This document shows, piece after piece, positions 28,723 to 37,295 of a stretch of 64,000 nt of DNA. Source of the stretch: Arthrobacter sp. C2 (GTDB lineage: Bacteria; Actinomycetota; Actinomycetes; Actinomycetales; Micrococcaceae); contig CP042428.1 in NCBI GenBank assembly GCA_024207135.1, positions 3,410,001-3,474,000 of the forward strand, in the 5' to 3' direction. The notes under the pieces are model-generated. The model ran no database searches, was not told the DNA's origin, and worked only from the letters and a program-made list of their open reading frames with translations. The stretch's first letter is position 1, and the number at the start of each line of letters is the position of its first letter. The position numbers were made by a program, and so were the translations under genes.

Positions 28723-30357
28723 CTAGGCTGCCGGTTCGAGTGCCTTGGCCTCGCGCAGGTAGCGGTTGTACGCCTGGACTGTGAGGAAGGTCGGGAAATC
28801 CTCACGCAGGGCGCATGCCTCGAAGATCTCGCGGGCGTCGTCGAAACGGTCGCCTTCGAAGCGGGAGAGCTTCTCGAACTCCTCTTCGGTCAGCGCCTCG
28901 ACCCAGTGGCGGGAAATCAGTTCCCCCTCATCGGTGATGGCTGCCTGCTGGATCCACTGCCAGATCTGCGAACGCGAGATCTCGGCGGTGGCGGCGTCCT
29001 CCATGAGGTTGTGGATGGCCACGGCGCCGTTGCCGCGCAGCCAGGCTTCCATGTAGCGGATGCCGACCTCGATGTTGTTGCGGATGCCGCCCTCGGTGAT
29101 CTTGCCCTCGGTGCCGGCGATGTTCAGCAGTTCCTTGTCGTCGGGAGTGACGTCCTCACGGGTGTTCCCGCGCTGGTTCGGCTGGTCGCCGAGCACCGAG
29201 TCGAAGACCTCGCGGGCCACCGGGACCAGGTCGGGGTGTGCCACCCAGGAACCGTCGAAGCCGTCGTTGGCTTCGCGGGTCTTGTCGGCACGGACCTTCT
29301 CGAAGGCCACGGTGTTGATGGCCTCGTCCTTGCGGTTGGGGATGAAGGCAGCCATGCCGCCGATGGCCAGGGCACCGCGACGGTGGCAGGCACGGACCAG
29401 CTGCTCGGTGTAGGAGCGCATGAACGGGGCGGTCATCGTGACCATGCCGCGGTCCGGGAGCACGAAGCGCGGGCCACGGGAACGGAAGTTCTTGATGATG
29501 GAGAAGATGTAGTCCCAACGACCGGCGTTCAGGCCTGCTGCGTGGTCGCGCAGCTCGTAGAGGATTTCCTCCATCTCAAAGGCCGCGGTGATGGTCTCGA
29601 TGAGGACCGTGGCGCGGATGGTGCCCTGCGGGATGCCCACCAGGTCCTGGGCCAGGATGAAGACGTCGTTCCAGAGGCGTGCCTCGAGGTGGTTCTCGAT
29701 CTTGGGCAGGTAGAAGTAGGGGCCGCGGCCCTGGGAGATCAGGCGCTGGGCGTTGTGGAAGAAGTACAGGCCGAAGTCGACCAACGCACCGGAGACCGGC
29801 TTGCCGCCAACCAGCAGGTTCTTCTCCGGCAGGTGCCAGCCACGCGGGCGAACCACGATGGTGGGCATGTCGGTGAGCTTCTCCCCGTACAGCTTGTATT
29901 CCTTGCCCTCGGGCGAGGTGAAGTCGATGTTGCGGTCCAGCACGGAGCGCAGGTTCAGCTGTCCGTTGATGACGTTGGACCAGCTGGGGGTCGAGGAGTC
30001 CTCAAGGTCGGCCAGCCAGACCTTGGCGCCGGAGTTCAGTGCGTTGATGGTCATCTTGCGGTCGGTGGGGCCGGTGATTTCCACGCGGCGGTCCTCCAGG
30101 CCGGGAGCGATGGGGGCAACCTGCCAGGTTGCGTCGTCACGGATGTGCTTGGTCTCGGGACGGAACCTCGGGTCCGAGCCGTTGGCGATCCGCGCACGGT
30201 TCAGCTGGCGTGTCTGCATCAGTTCTGCACGGCGTCCGTCGAATGCCTTGTGGAGCTGGGCCAAGAAGTCCAGCGCCTGGGGGGTGAGGATCTGTTCCTG
30301 CCGGCGGACGGGGGCAGCGACCAAAGTAATACCGTTCAGGGTGATTGGATCGTTCAT
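28723..30357 (-). CDS. aceB: malate synthase A
   Basis: Condenses glyoxylate with acetyl-CoA to malate, the second glyoxylate-shunt step. ATG 30357 with AAGGAG eight bases upstream; 544 residues, the normal length for form A. Motifs: VWLADLEDSSTPSWSNVINGQ, RPRGWHLPEKN, PKIENHLEARLWNDVF, ATVLIETITAAFEMEEILYELR and DGFDGSWVAHPDLV. It lies 133 bases downstream of aceA in the same direction, with a hairpin between them. Confidence 0.97.
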   Translation of the reverse strand: MNDPITLNGITLVAAPVRRQEQILTPQALDFLAQLHKAFDGRRAELMQTRQLNRARIANGSDPRFRPETKHIRDDATWQVAPIAPGLEDRRVEITGPTDRKMTINALNSGAKVWLADLEDSSTPSWSNVINGQLNLRSVLDRNIDFTSPEGKEYKLYGEKLTDMPTIVVRPRGWHLPEKNLLVGGKPVSGALVDFGLYFFHNAQRLISQGRGPYFYLPKIENHLEARLWNDVFILAQDLVGIPQGTIRATVLIETITAAFEMEEILYELRDHAAGLNAGRWDYIFSIIKNFRSRGPRFVLPDRGMVTMTAPFMRSYTEQLVRACHRRGALAIGGMAAFIPNRKDEAINTVAFEKVRADKTREANDGFDGSWVAHPDLVPVAREVFDSVLGDQPNQRGNTREDVTPDDKELLNIAGTEGKITEGGIRNNIEVGIRYMEAWLRGNGAVAIHNLMEDAATAEISRSQIWQWIQQAAITDEGELISRHWVEALTEEEFEKLSRFEGDRFDDAREIFEACALREDFPTFLTVQAYNRYLREAKALEPAA

Positions 30358-30428
30358 GGCTGTGACTCCTTCTTGAATCAAGATTTTGGGTGGCGGTGTG
30401 CCGGGGAAATCGGGGAAAAACGTGTGGC

Positions 30429-30462
30429 CCGGTGGGCCGGCTGTCTCCAGCCGGCCCACCGG
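30429..30462 (-). terminator. terminator-like hairpin between aceA and aceB
   Basis: 15-bp perfect stem (CCGGTGGGCCGGCTG with CAGCCGGCCCACCGG, loop TCTC) starting 29 bases past the aceA stop. On the minus strand it is followed by GCCACACGTTTTT. It probably ends or attenuates aceA transcripts, so aceB may be expressed less or from its own promoter. Confidence 0.65.
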
Positions 30463-30490
30463 AACCGCGGCGGCAACCGCCGAGGTTTGT

Positions 30491-31792
30491 TTAGTGGAAC
30501 TGTCCGGCTTCGGTGGATCCCACCAGAGCCAGGGTGGAGGCGTTCGGGTTCAGAACGGTTGCAATGTCGTCGAAGTAGCCGGTGCCCACTTCGCGCTGGT
30601 GCTTGGTTGCGGTGTAGCCGCGTGACTCGGAAGCGAACTCGCGCTCCTGCAGGTCGACGTAGGCGGTCATGCCTTCACGGGCGTAGCCGTGGGCAAGGTC
30701 GAACATCGAGTGGTTCAGGGCGTGGAAGCCGGCGAGGGTGATGAACTGGAAGTTGAAGCCCATGGCGCCGAGTTCGCGCTGGAACTTGGCGATGGTTGCA
30801 TCGTCCAGGTGCTTCTTCCAGTTGAAGGAAGGGGAGCAGTTGTAGGAGAGCATCTGGTCCGGGAAGTCTGCCTTGACCGCCTCGGCGAACTTGCGGGCAA
30901 GTTCCAGGTCCGGGGTGCCGGTCTCCATCCAGATGAGGTCGGAGTACGGTGCGTAGGCCTTGGCCCGGGCGATGCAGGGCTCGATGCCGTTGGTCACCTT
31001 GTAGAAGCCCTCCGCGGTGCGCTCGCCGGTGACGAATTCCTTGTCGCGGTCATCGACGTCCGAGGTGATCAGGGTGGCTGCCTCGGCGTCGGTGCGGGCA
31101 ATGACGACCGACGGGGTGTTGGCGACGTCGGCTGCCAGACGGGCCGCGTTCAGGGTGCGAACGTGCTGCTGGGTCGGGATGAGGACCTTGCCGCCGAGGT
31201 GGCCGCACTTCTTTTCCGAAGCGAGCTGGTCTTCCCAGTGAACGCCCGAGGCGCCGGAGGAGATCATCGACTTCATCAGTTCGTAGGCGTTCAGCGGGCC
31301 GCCGAAGCCGGCCTCGGCGTCTGCCACGATCGGCACGAGCCAATCCTCAACGCTCTTGATGCCTTCTGCATGCTCGATCTGGTCGGCGCGAAGCAGTGCG
31401 TTGTTGATGCGGCGGACAACCTGCGGAACCGAGTTGGCGGGGTAGAGGGACTGGTCCGGGTAGGTGTGGCCGGAAAGGTTCGCGTCTGCGGCCACCTGCC
31501 ATCCGGACAGATAGATGGCTCGCAGGCCGGCTTTGACTTGCTGTACTGCCTGGTTGCCGGTCAGGGCGCCCAGTGCGTTGGTGTAGCCGCCGGTCGGGGC
31601 TTCCTCGGTGAGCTGCTTCCAGAGCTTTTCGGAGCCGCGGCGGGCCAGGGTGTGCTCTTCCTGCACCGAGCCCTGCAGCTTCACAACGTCTGCTGCCGAG
31701 TAATCACGAGTAACGCCGTTCCAGCGGGGGTTGGTTGCCCAATCCTGTTCGATTGCTGCGATACGGTCTTCGGTCGAGTTCTGCTCGGTCAT
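30491..31792 (-). CDS. aceA: isocitrate lyase
   Basis: Splits isocitrate to succinate and glyoxylate. ATG 31792 with AAGGAGAAGG upstream; 433 residues. The catalytic loop signature [18 protein letters not shown] is intact, with Asp/Glu metal ligands in [11 protein letters not shown] and the C-terminal SPSFNW segment. It is the upstream gene of the aceA-aceB pair, and its ~385-base leader holds a dyad (31931-31955). A RamB/ScfR-type regulator is encoded at 56215, the class that controls these genes in Corynebacterium. Confidence 0.97.
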   Translation of the reverse strand: MTEQNSTEDRIAAIEQDWATNPRWNGVTRDYSAADVVKLQGSVQEEHTLARRGSEKLWKQLTEEAPTGGYTNALGALTGNQAVQQVKAGLRAIYLSGWQVAADANLSGHTYPDQSLYPANSVPQVVRRINNALLRADQIEHAEGIKSVEDWLVPIVADAEAGFGGPLNAYELMKSMISSGASGVHWEDQLASEKKCGHLGGKVLIPTQQHVRTLNAARLAADVANTPSVVIARTDAEAATLITSDVDDRDKEFVTGERTAEGFYKVTNGIEPCIARAKAYAPYSDLIWMETGTPDLELARKFAEAVKADFPDQMLSYNCSPSFNWKKHLDDATIAKFQRELGAMGFNFQFITLAGFHALNHSMFDLAHGYAREGMTAYVDLQEREFASESRGYTATKHQREVGTGYFDDIATVLNPNASTLALVGSTEAGQFH

Positions 31793-32177
31793 TGCCTTCT
31801 CCTTGCTGGTTGCCGGTGCCGGTTCGGGATCGTCTTCGCTGGTGATCCCGGTAGGTTGTTCCGGCGTTCCTTCTGCGTAAGAACTACATTTCCGCACTTT
31901 GCCAGACCTAGCTAGAGGGTTTTGATGGAAAGATTTGCGTTTCTTCGCGAAATCTAAAATTGCAGCTGTCCGAGCACTGAACTGGGCCAGAAGGCCGGAA
32001 ATGGGTCGGAAGCTGCGGGAATCCACGGAAGAAGCCCGGGTCTTTTAGACGCCCGAGAAATGGAGTTTCATCGCGACCCATGTCAACACGCGTAAGCGGT
32101 GGTTAGAGCGGTGAATCACCGGTGTAGGCGGATGGCCTGCCGGTGTTCGCGAGAGAGGCGGCGTGGTGCCGACTGCC
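31793..32177. other. aceA upstream region
   Basis: 385 bases without a gene between aceA and the kinase gene. Apart from the ribosome site of aceA it contains an AT-rich stretch at 31875-31960 with the dyad described separately. A promoter for aceA must be here; no single -35/-10 pair stands out. Confidence 0.5.
31931..31955. promoter_or_regulatory. candidate operator upstream of aceA
   Basis: Imperfect inverted repeat AGATTTGCG - TTTCTT - CGCGAAATCT about 140-165 bases upstream of the aceA start. It resembles the A/T-flanked TTTGCAAA-like sites bound by RamB upstream of corynebacterial acetate genes, though not identical. Confidence 0.4.
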
Positions 32178-32897
32178 TCAAGCGGTGCGAGTCACGGCCC
32201 GCATGGCATCGGCCGCCACCTGCTGGGGCGTGCCTGACCCGTCGACGATGTGCCAGCCCCTGGCCAGCGCAATCTCCAGGTAGGCCTCGCGCGAAGAGCT
32301 CAAATACGCCATGGTCTCGCTGTCCTCCCCGCGCCGCAGGATCCGGGAGTATGCGACATCGGCCGGGACGTCGATCAGGACGATCGCATCCGGGCGCGGA
32401 AGCCGGGCCAGTATCCACGGCAAGACGACCCCTTGGGGCAGGCCGCGGACGGAGCGCAGGACCAGTTGGCACGCCACGTGGCGATCCATGACGGTGGTTC
32501 CGTGGAATCCGGCGGCACGGCTGTGGGCAAGCAGGACATTGACGCACCGGACGACCGATTCAAGTCGATTCGCCCAAGCGGGTGTCAACGCCGTCCCGAA
32601 CCGGGCTGCCACCCTGGTCATCCAACGGCGCCCGGCCGGGTTTCGCAACAGCTGGGCCCGGGCCCCGGAATTCCGGAGGGAAGCCACCAGGGTTGTTGCC
32701 GTGGTGGTCTTGCCTGCCCCGTCGATCCCCAGCAGCACGATGGTTCGGTGGCGCGACGAATCACCGGAAAGGGTATCTGCGTCCCGAGGTTCCGGTCGGT
32801 CGGCAAGCACAAGGCTTGTGGCCGTGCGGGAAGAGGGCAAGGGGCTCCGTTGGTTGGTTCGGTGGGTTCTTTCTTTCAATTCCAACGAACAACGCAA
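32178..32897 (-). CDS. thymidylate-kinase-like nucleotide kinase
   Basis: 239 residues at most. The P-loop is LLGIDGAGKTTTATTLV, the DRH-type substrate motif is VMDRHVACQ, and a lid-like Arg segment is AYSRILRRGEDSE. The fold matches dTMP-kinase-like proteins, but the ~50 residues before the P-loop are poorly conserved and the start (TTG 32897) is uncertain; GTG 32811 is an alternative. It is probably not the housekeeping tmk. Substrate unknown. Confidence 0.75.
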   Translation of the reverse strand: MRCSLELKERTHRTNQRSPLPSSRTATSLVLADRPEPRDADTLSGDSSRHRTIVLLGIDGAGKTTTATTLVASLRNSGARAQLLRNPAGRRWMTRVAARFGTALTPAWANRLESVVRCVNVLLAHSRAAGFHGTTVMDRHVACQLVLRSVRGLPQGVVLPWILARLPRPDAIVLIDVPADVAYSRILRRGEDSETMAYLSSSREAYLEIALARGWHIVDGSGTPQQVAADAMRAVTRTA

Positions 32898-32972
32898 CCG
32901 ATTCGATGCCGGCCTCGGCCTGTGAGTTTCCCGTTAATCGCAAATACCGGACCACACCAAGGGCGCGTTGCG

Positions 32973-33347
32973 CTACAGAACGTGGGAGGCGACGAGCTGT
33001 GAGAGCGCACGCACGTCGACCTTGCCCTTGAATTCTAGACGGACCTTGCCCAGGGAACTGAACCACAAATCCAGCTCGGCATCGAGGTCAAAGGTCCCGG
33101 CGGTCTCCACTGAAAACGCCTGGACCTTGGAATACGGCAACGACGTGTAATCGCGCTTCTTGCCCGTGAGCCCCTGGATGTTCACGGCGATGAGCCTCTT
33201 GTTGGTGAAGACCACGTAGTCGCGCGCTCCCTTGAAAGCGGCGAGCAGTTCCTCGCCCTGGACAAAGAGGGGGGTGACTTCACCCGCCACGTCCCCGGGG
33301 TCGCACGGACTGAGCTTGAACACGGAGGCGTTGTTGAAATCGATCAT
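32973..33347 (-). CDS. bacterial PH-domain protein
   Basis: 124 residues covering a single bPH domain (VQGEELLAAFKGARDYVVFTNKRLIAVN, then KKRDYTSLPYSKVQAFSVETAG). Such small proteins are common in Gram-positives; function unknown. TAGGGT ends six bases before the ATG, pointing to a leaderless message. It lies between the kinase and ArsR-type genes on the same strand. Confidence 0.85.
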   Translation of the reverse strand: MIDFNNASVFKLSPCDPGDVAGEVTPLFVQGEELLAAFKGARDYVVFTNKRLIAVNIQGLTGKKRDYTSLPYSKVQAFSVETAGTFDLDAELDLWFSSLGKVRLEFKGKVDVRALSQLVASHVL

Positions 33348-33394
33348 GCCCCGACCCTACCCAGTCGGAGCGACAAGCCGGGAGCGACCCGTTG

Positions 33395-34384
33395 CTACGC
33401 CCGGGCCAGCAGGTCCTCGCCCAGGCCTGCGCGCCGATAGAAGACCTCGCGGCCGGCGCGGATGGTGTCGGTGAGCCCCGAAGCCTCCAACACCTTCAAG
33501 TGTCCATTCACTGTTCCTGCTGCAAGTTCCAGGGCGCAGGCCAACTGGGTGGTGGTCATCGGGAGGTCGAGCTGGGCCAGGATCGTCGCACGCGTGTGGC
33601 CCAGCAGCTTGGCCACGGGGGAGTCCTTCACCTGGCGGCTGTTCTCCCACAGCCGGCCAACCCCGCGCGGGGCGTAGGTGAGTGTGGGGACAAATGGTTC
33701 GACATCCAGGACCAGGGTGCGCGGCCAGACGAATGCGCTGGGCACCAGGATCAGCCCGTTGCCGGGCGCGGCGTGGTGCGTACCGTCGCAGTTCGCGGTG
33801 ACCTCAAGTCCGTCGCGGGTGCCCCGTACGCTGGGGTGCAGGGTATCGAAGACCTGGTGGATGCCGTGTTCTGCCAGCAATGCCAGGCGGTAGTCCAGAT
33901 CGGCCAGCAGCATGGAGCGCAACCGGGGCCAGAACGGCTCAAGTGCCGTCTCCCAGTACCAGCGCAGGGCGTCGACCAGACGAGTGGCTCCGGCCGTCGG
34001 ATCGTCGCAGAAATCGCTGATCGTCTCCAGCCTGGATTCGTCCCGCTCGACCGCCATCAGGTAGCTGAGGTCGCGAACCCAGAGCTCCGGCGGCACGGCG
34101 GCGACCGCCGCGAGCCCTGCCTCGAAGGTGTCCTGCCGCAGCGGGGTGGGCGTCAGGGAATCGGCAATGAACCCGGTGGGGCGGATCAATGTGGTGAGTA
34201 GTTTCAGGTGGTCTAGTTTCGCGGGGTCCCTCGACGCCAGGATGCGCGAGGTCGCCTCCGTGATCCAGGGTCGGTGCAACCGGGTTCCGAGCTGCAGGGC
34301 GCGCACGCTGGTGACGGTTTCCCACAGGGGCGAGACGGTGAAACGCACCCGGGTCAGGTCCTCGGCCGACAGTCTGATCTGCAT
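33395..34384 (-). CDS. ArsR-family regulator with DUF5937-type N-terminal domain
   Basis: 329 residues. The winged HTH is at the C-terminus (SPVAKLLGHTRATILAQLDLPMTTTQLACALELAAGTVNGHLKVLEASGL), preceded by a ~240-residue domain containing DLSYLMAVERDESRLETISDF. This inverted layout is known from actinobacterial regulators that usually sit beside MFS exporters. Here no exporter is adjacent; the divergent side holds only unassigned sequence. TAGACT ends seven bases before the ATG (leaderless pattern). Confidence 0.85.
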   Translation of the reverse strand: MQIRLSAEDLTRVRFTVSPLWETVTSVRALQLGTRLHRPWITEATSRILASRDPAKLDHLKLLTTLIRPTGFIADSLTPTPLRQDTFEAGLAAVAAVPPELWVRDLSYLMAVERDESRLETISDFCDDPTAGATRLVDALRWYWETALEPFWPRLRSMLLADLDYRLALLAEHGIHQVFDTLHPSVRGTRDGLEVTANCDGTHHAAPGNGLILVPSAFVWPRTLVLDVEPFVPTLTYAPRGVGRLWENSRQVKDSPVAKLLGHTRATILAQLDLPMTTTQLACALELAAGTVNGHLKVLEASGLTDTIRAGREVFYRRAGLGEDLLARA

Positions 34385-34926
34385 GACACCGAGTCTAGGC
34401 TTGCGGCGGCGCCGAGGTAAGGATTCGGAAATGGCCGAATGGTGGTCAGGCGGTTCTGGTCGTTTCAGGCTTGATGCATGACTACTTCAACCGATGCCTT
34501 CAATGTCCAATCAGCCTTCGACAACCGTGCAGGTGCCCGCCATCGGGCCAGAAAACGTACCTCTCGGACGACCGCGGCAGCCCATGCGGCTCCGCGCCGT
34601 CGACTGGTCTTCGGCCCGCTATTGGTGTTCTCGCCACGCCAGGAGGAAATGCTGCGGGAAAACCGAGAACGTGCCTGGCTCGAGCTTCACTCGGTGGTGG
34701 CTGGGCGGTTCTGACCAGCGGCATCGGTGCCGAAGAACTGCACCGTGTCCTCAGTGACCCAATGCCTCCCAGCCCAAAGCCAAGCTCAACCGGCGTGAGG
34801 CCCGTCATATTACTTTCGTTTGTTGACTAGGTCACATCTGAGACATATCGTTCTATGGAAATTGATATATCAGGGAGCGGCGCATCTTTGGTGGCGTCGG
34901 CGAGAACCACGGGAGACAACAGCCAC
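34385..34926. other. unassigned region between the ArsR-type and YkvI genes
   Basis: About 540 bases with no convincing gene. All three plus frames carry short ORFs from about 34470 to 34830 (longest 119 residues at 34471-34830; a 78-residue one at 34478-34714), none recognisable. The overlap of partial frames could mean a decayed gene, perhaps the regulator's former target. The promoter of the YkvI gene must lie near the right end, where the sequence turns A/T-rich (34840-34870). Confidence 0.4.
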
Positions 34927-36051
34927 ATGCCACAAAAATCCCCCACCAGGGCGCATCTTGACACCGTCGAAAAGGCGAGCTTCCTTCGCGTCCTCACCTA
35001 TGCCGGAGCGATCATCGCGTTCCTCATAGGCTCCGGGTTCGCCACCGGGCAGGAGATCCTGCAGTATTTCACTTCCTACGGATACTGGGGCGTGTTCGGC
35101 ACCGGTCTGCTGGTCCTGGTGCTGATGACCTATGTGGCCGTCGAATTCTTCGTGGTCGGGCAGGCGAAGAAATTCGACCGGCCGTCGCGGATCTTCCACT
35201 ACTACTGCGGCAAGCATCTGGGGACCTTCTTCGACTACTTCTCGATCCTGTTCGTTTTCCTGAGCTTCACCGTGATGGTCGCCGGCGCCGGCGCTGTCTT
35301 CGAGGAGCACTACGGGATGTCGCGATACGTTGGCGGCATCGGACTGGCGGTGGTCGTGGGCATCAGCGTGTGGTTTGGCCTGAAGTCCTTGGTCGATGTC
35401 ATCGGGAAGATCGGTCCGGTGATCGTCGTGGTCGCCATTGCCCTCGGATTGTTGGGAATCTTCCGCAACCCGGGCGGGATCGCGGAGGGCAACGCCCTGC
35501 TTTCGGGTCTTGATTTGACCCAGGCTTCCACGAACTGGTTCATGGCCGGCCTGTCCTACGTGGGTTTCTGTATGCTCTGGCTCGCGGCCTTCCTGACCGC
35601 GCTTGGCAAGACTGCACGCAACCGCAAGGAGGCGTCCTCCGGGGCCCTGGCAGGGTCGATCGCGTTTTCGGTGGCCTGCATCATTGTTGGCCTGGGCCTG
35701 CTGGCGAACATTGTGCGAGTGGGCGGGACCGAGATCCCGATGCTCGTGCTGGCCAAGGACGTGAGCCCGGTGCTTGCCGCCGGGATTTCCGTGATGATCC
35801 TCGCGGGCATCTACACGACCGCGGTGCCGTTGCTGTGGACAGTCTCCTCGCGCTTCTTCGCCGACAAGACGCCGCGCTTCAAGTACCTGACCATTGCGCT
35901 GGCAGTGGTTGGCACCGTGATCGGCCTGGTCCTGCCGTTCTCCCAGATGGTCAACATCGTCTATGTCGTCAACGGCTACGTCGGGATCCTGTTGCTGGTC
36001 CTGATGTTGGTTAAGACCGGCACGCGCCTGGTGCGGCGCCAGCCGCTGTGA
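34927..36051 (+). CDS. YkvI-family membrane transporter
   Basis: 374 residues from ATG 34927 (GGGAGA upstream; ATG 34855 would add 24 unusual residues). About ten to eleven hydrophobic helices, opening with LTYAGAIIAFLIGSGFATGQEILQYF, the characteristic YkvI start. These proteins resemble amino-acid/sodium symporters of the LeuT-like fold, but substrates are not established. Monocistronic. Confidence 0.85.
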   Translation: MPQKSPTRAHLDTVEKASFLRVLTYAGAIIAFLIGSGFATGQEILQYFTSYGYWGVFGTGLLVLVLMTYVAVEFFVVGQAKKFDRPSRIFHYYCGKHLGTFFDYFSILFVFLSFTVMVAGAGAVFEEHYGMSRYVGGIGLAVVVGISVWFGLKSLVDVIGKIGPVIVVVAIALGLLGIFRNPGGIAEGNALLSGLDLTQASTNWFMAGLSYVGFCMLWLAAFLTALGKTARNRKEASSGALAGSIAFSVACIIVGLGLLANIVRVGGTEIPMLVLAKDVSPVLAAGISVMILAGIYTTAVPLLWTVSSRFFADKTPRFKYLTIALAVVGTVIGLVLPFSQMVNIVYVVNGYVGILLLVLMLVKTGTRLVRRQPL

Positions 36052-36178
36052 CCCGGCGCGGCCGTCCGCTCCGGCATTAATGCCGGCCTGCGTCCTTGGC
36101 CTATCGTGTCCGTCTCGAGTCGGTTGGGCTGGCCGCGCGGGCCGGGGCGAGGTCCTGGTCGGCGATCGAGGAGGAATC

Positions 36179-36580
36179 ATGAGCGGCGTTGACTGGGATT
36201 CGGTTCCCGTGGCCGATCCGCCGCCCGGGGCGGTCGAGGTGCCAGGCATCGGCTTCGGATTCCTCGCCGTCGCCGGAATCCTCGAGTTGGGCGTGCCGGG
36301 TGCCGTGTACCGGTTGCCGCGCCAGGCCGGGGACGGGGCAGGCACCGAACGCGTCGGGGACTCCCGGGAGATCGCGACCACGCTGGCCGATGCCGGCATC
36401 CCGGGTCCGGCGGATCCGCTGGCCGACTGCTGGTTCATTCTTCCTCCCTCATCCATGCCCACGGAGGGCTTCTGGGATGCGCTGGGGGAAGCCGAACCAT
36501 TGCGCGGGCGGAACCAGACCCGGCGGGGGTGCCGCAGTGGCCTGCATGCGGCGTTGCAGGTCCTGTGCTCCAGCAGCTAA
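36179..36580 (+). CDS. hypothetical protein
   Basis: 133 residues from ATG 36179, well supported by GAGGAGG just upstream. It opens MSGVDWDSVPVADPPPGAVEVPGIG and contains a weakly hydrophobic stretch (FGFLAVAGILELGVPGAVY) and CWFILPPSSMPTEGFWDALGEAEP. I recognise no family. The C-terminal Arg/Cys-rich end looks less conserved and may be altered. Confidence 0.5.
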   Translation: MSGVDWDSVPVADPPPGAVEVPGIGFGFLAVAGILELGVPGAVYRLPRQAGDGAGTERVGDSREIATTLADAGIPGPADPLADCWFILPPSSMPTEGFWDALGEAEPLRGRNQTRRGCRSGLHAALQVLCSSS

Positions 36581-36722
36581 ACGACCGGCCAACGGGCCGT
36601 GGCTGTTGCACCGATCGCTGACTTGGCTTTTTGGCTCATGTGACGGCCGCGGCCGCGGGGTGGGCTCTTTTTCGGGGGCGCCGCGACATGTTTCGCGGGC
36701 GATGACACAAAAGGCTTGTGAG

Positions 36723-36751
36723 TTGCACCACAAGCCACCGCGCAGTAAGTT
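36723..36751 (+). promoter_or_regulatory. candidate promoter of the riboswitch-cycA transcript
   Basis: TTGCAC, 17-base spacer, TAAGTT (36746-36751). Transcription would begin near 36758, about 27 bases before the first aptamer. Confidence 0.4.
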
Positions 36752-36784
36752 ATGACTGCAATCACAAAATATCGCCGTTGACAC

Positions 36785-36977
36785 GTGGCGGGAGAGACCC
36801 GTCCGCGCCATGGACGGGCGCCGTAGGAGCAATTCCTCCCCAGGAAACTCTCAGGCCCCCGTACCGCCACGAAGAGGCGAATCTGGAAAGAAGCACGGTC
36901 TGGTCCGTGCTCACCGAAGGAGCAAGTCCCGATCCCCTTGCGGACGGGATGGAAACTCTCAGGTACGTCAACAGATT
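36785..36977 (+). ncRNA. tandem glycine riboswitch (two aptamers)
   Basis: Aptamer 1 (36785-36870) is closed by GTGGCGG/CCGCCAC and contains GGGAGAGACC, CGCCGTAGGAGCAA and GGAAACTCTCAGGC. Aptamer 2 (36880-36977) is closed by AATCTG/CAGATT and contains TGGAAAGAAGC, ACCGAAGGAGCAAGTCC and GGAAACTCTCAGGTAC. These are the conserved cores of the gcvT-type glycine riboswitch, joined by a short linker. A GC hairpin (36996-37013) and an ATTGGGGAGGA stretch able to pair with TTCCTCCAAT at 37026-37035 follow, probably the expression platform. The gene served is the amino-acid carrier cycA. Confidence 0.93.
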
Positions 36978-37033
36978 GGGGAGGATCCAAGAACAGCGCG
37001 GACCCGTCCGCGCGCGATTCGGGAGTTCCTCCA

Positions 37034-37240
37034 ATGACGCCAACCACCCACGCCACTGCCCGGTCGCCCTTTGGTGCGCCCGCCGGCCTGCCCCGTGAAT
37101 CCGCGCTGCGGTCCCGCGGGAATGCCGAGCGCCGCACCGCAGGGCACTCCTGCAAGCGCACCGGCCTGGGAATGGTTGCCTCGGAGAACAACGCGAAGTC
37201 CTTGTTCCAGGGCATCGCGCCCGTCGGCGAGAACCGTTAG
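37034..37240 (+). CDS. possible small ORF between the glycine riboswitch and cycA
   Basis: 68 codons from ATG 37034 with GGGAG eight bases upstream, mostly G/C at third positions, ending 55 bases before cycA. The product (MTPTTHATARSPFGAPAG ... ASENNAKSLFQGIAPVGENR) is basic and matches nothing I know. Its start lies in the strand that could pair with the end of aptamer 2, so glycine binding might set its translation. It could equally be leader sequence with chance coding potential. Confidence 0.35.
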   Translation: MTPTTHATARSPFGAPAGLPRESALRSRGNAERRTAGHSCKRTGLGMVASENNAKSLFQGIAPVGENR

Positions 37241-37295
37241 GGAATCGTCCATGGCACGCCACCGAAGCACCGGCACCAATCTGGAAGGCAACAGC

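Noticed and set aside
34471-34830. Coding call for the 119-, 87- and 78-codon ORFs before the YkvI gene
   Set aside because: They overlap each other in three frames, none resembles a known family or has a clear ribosome site.
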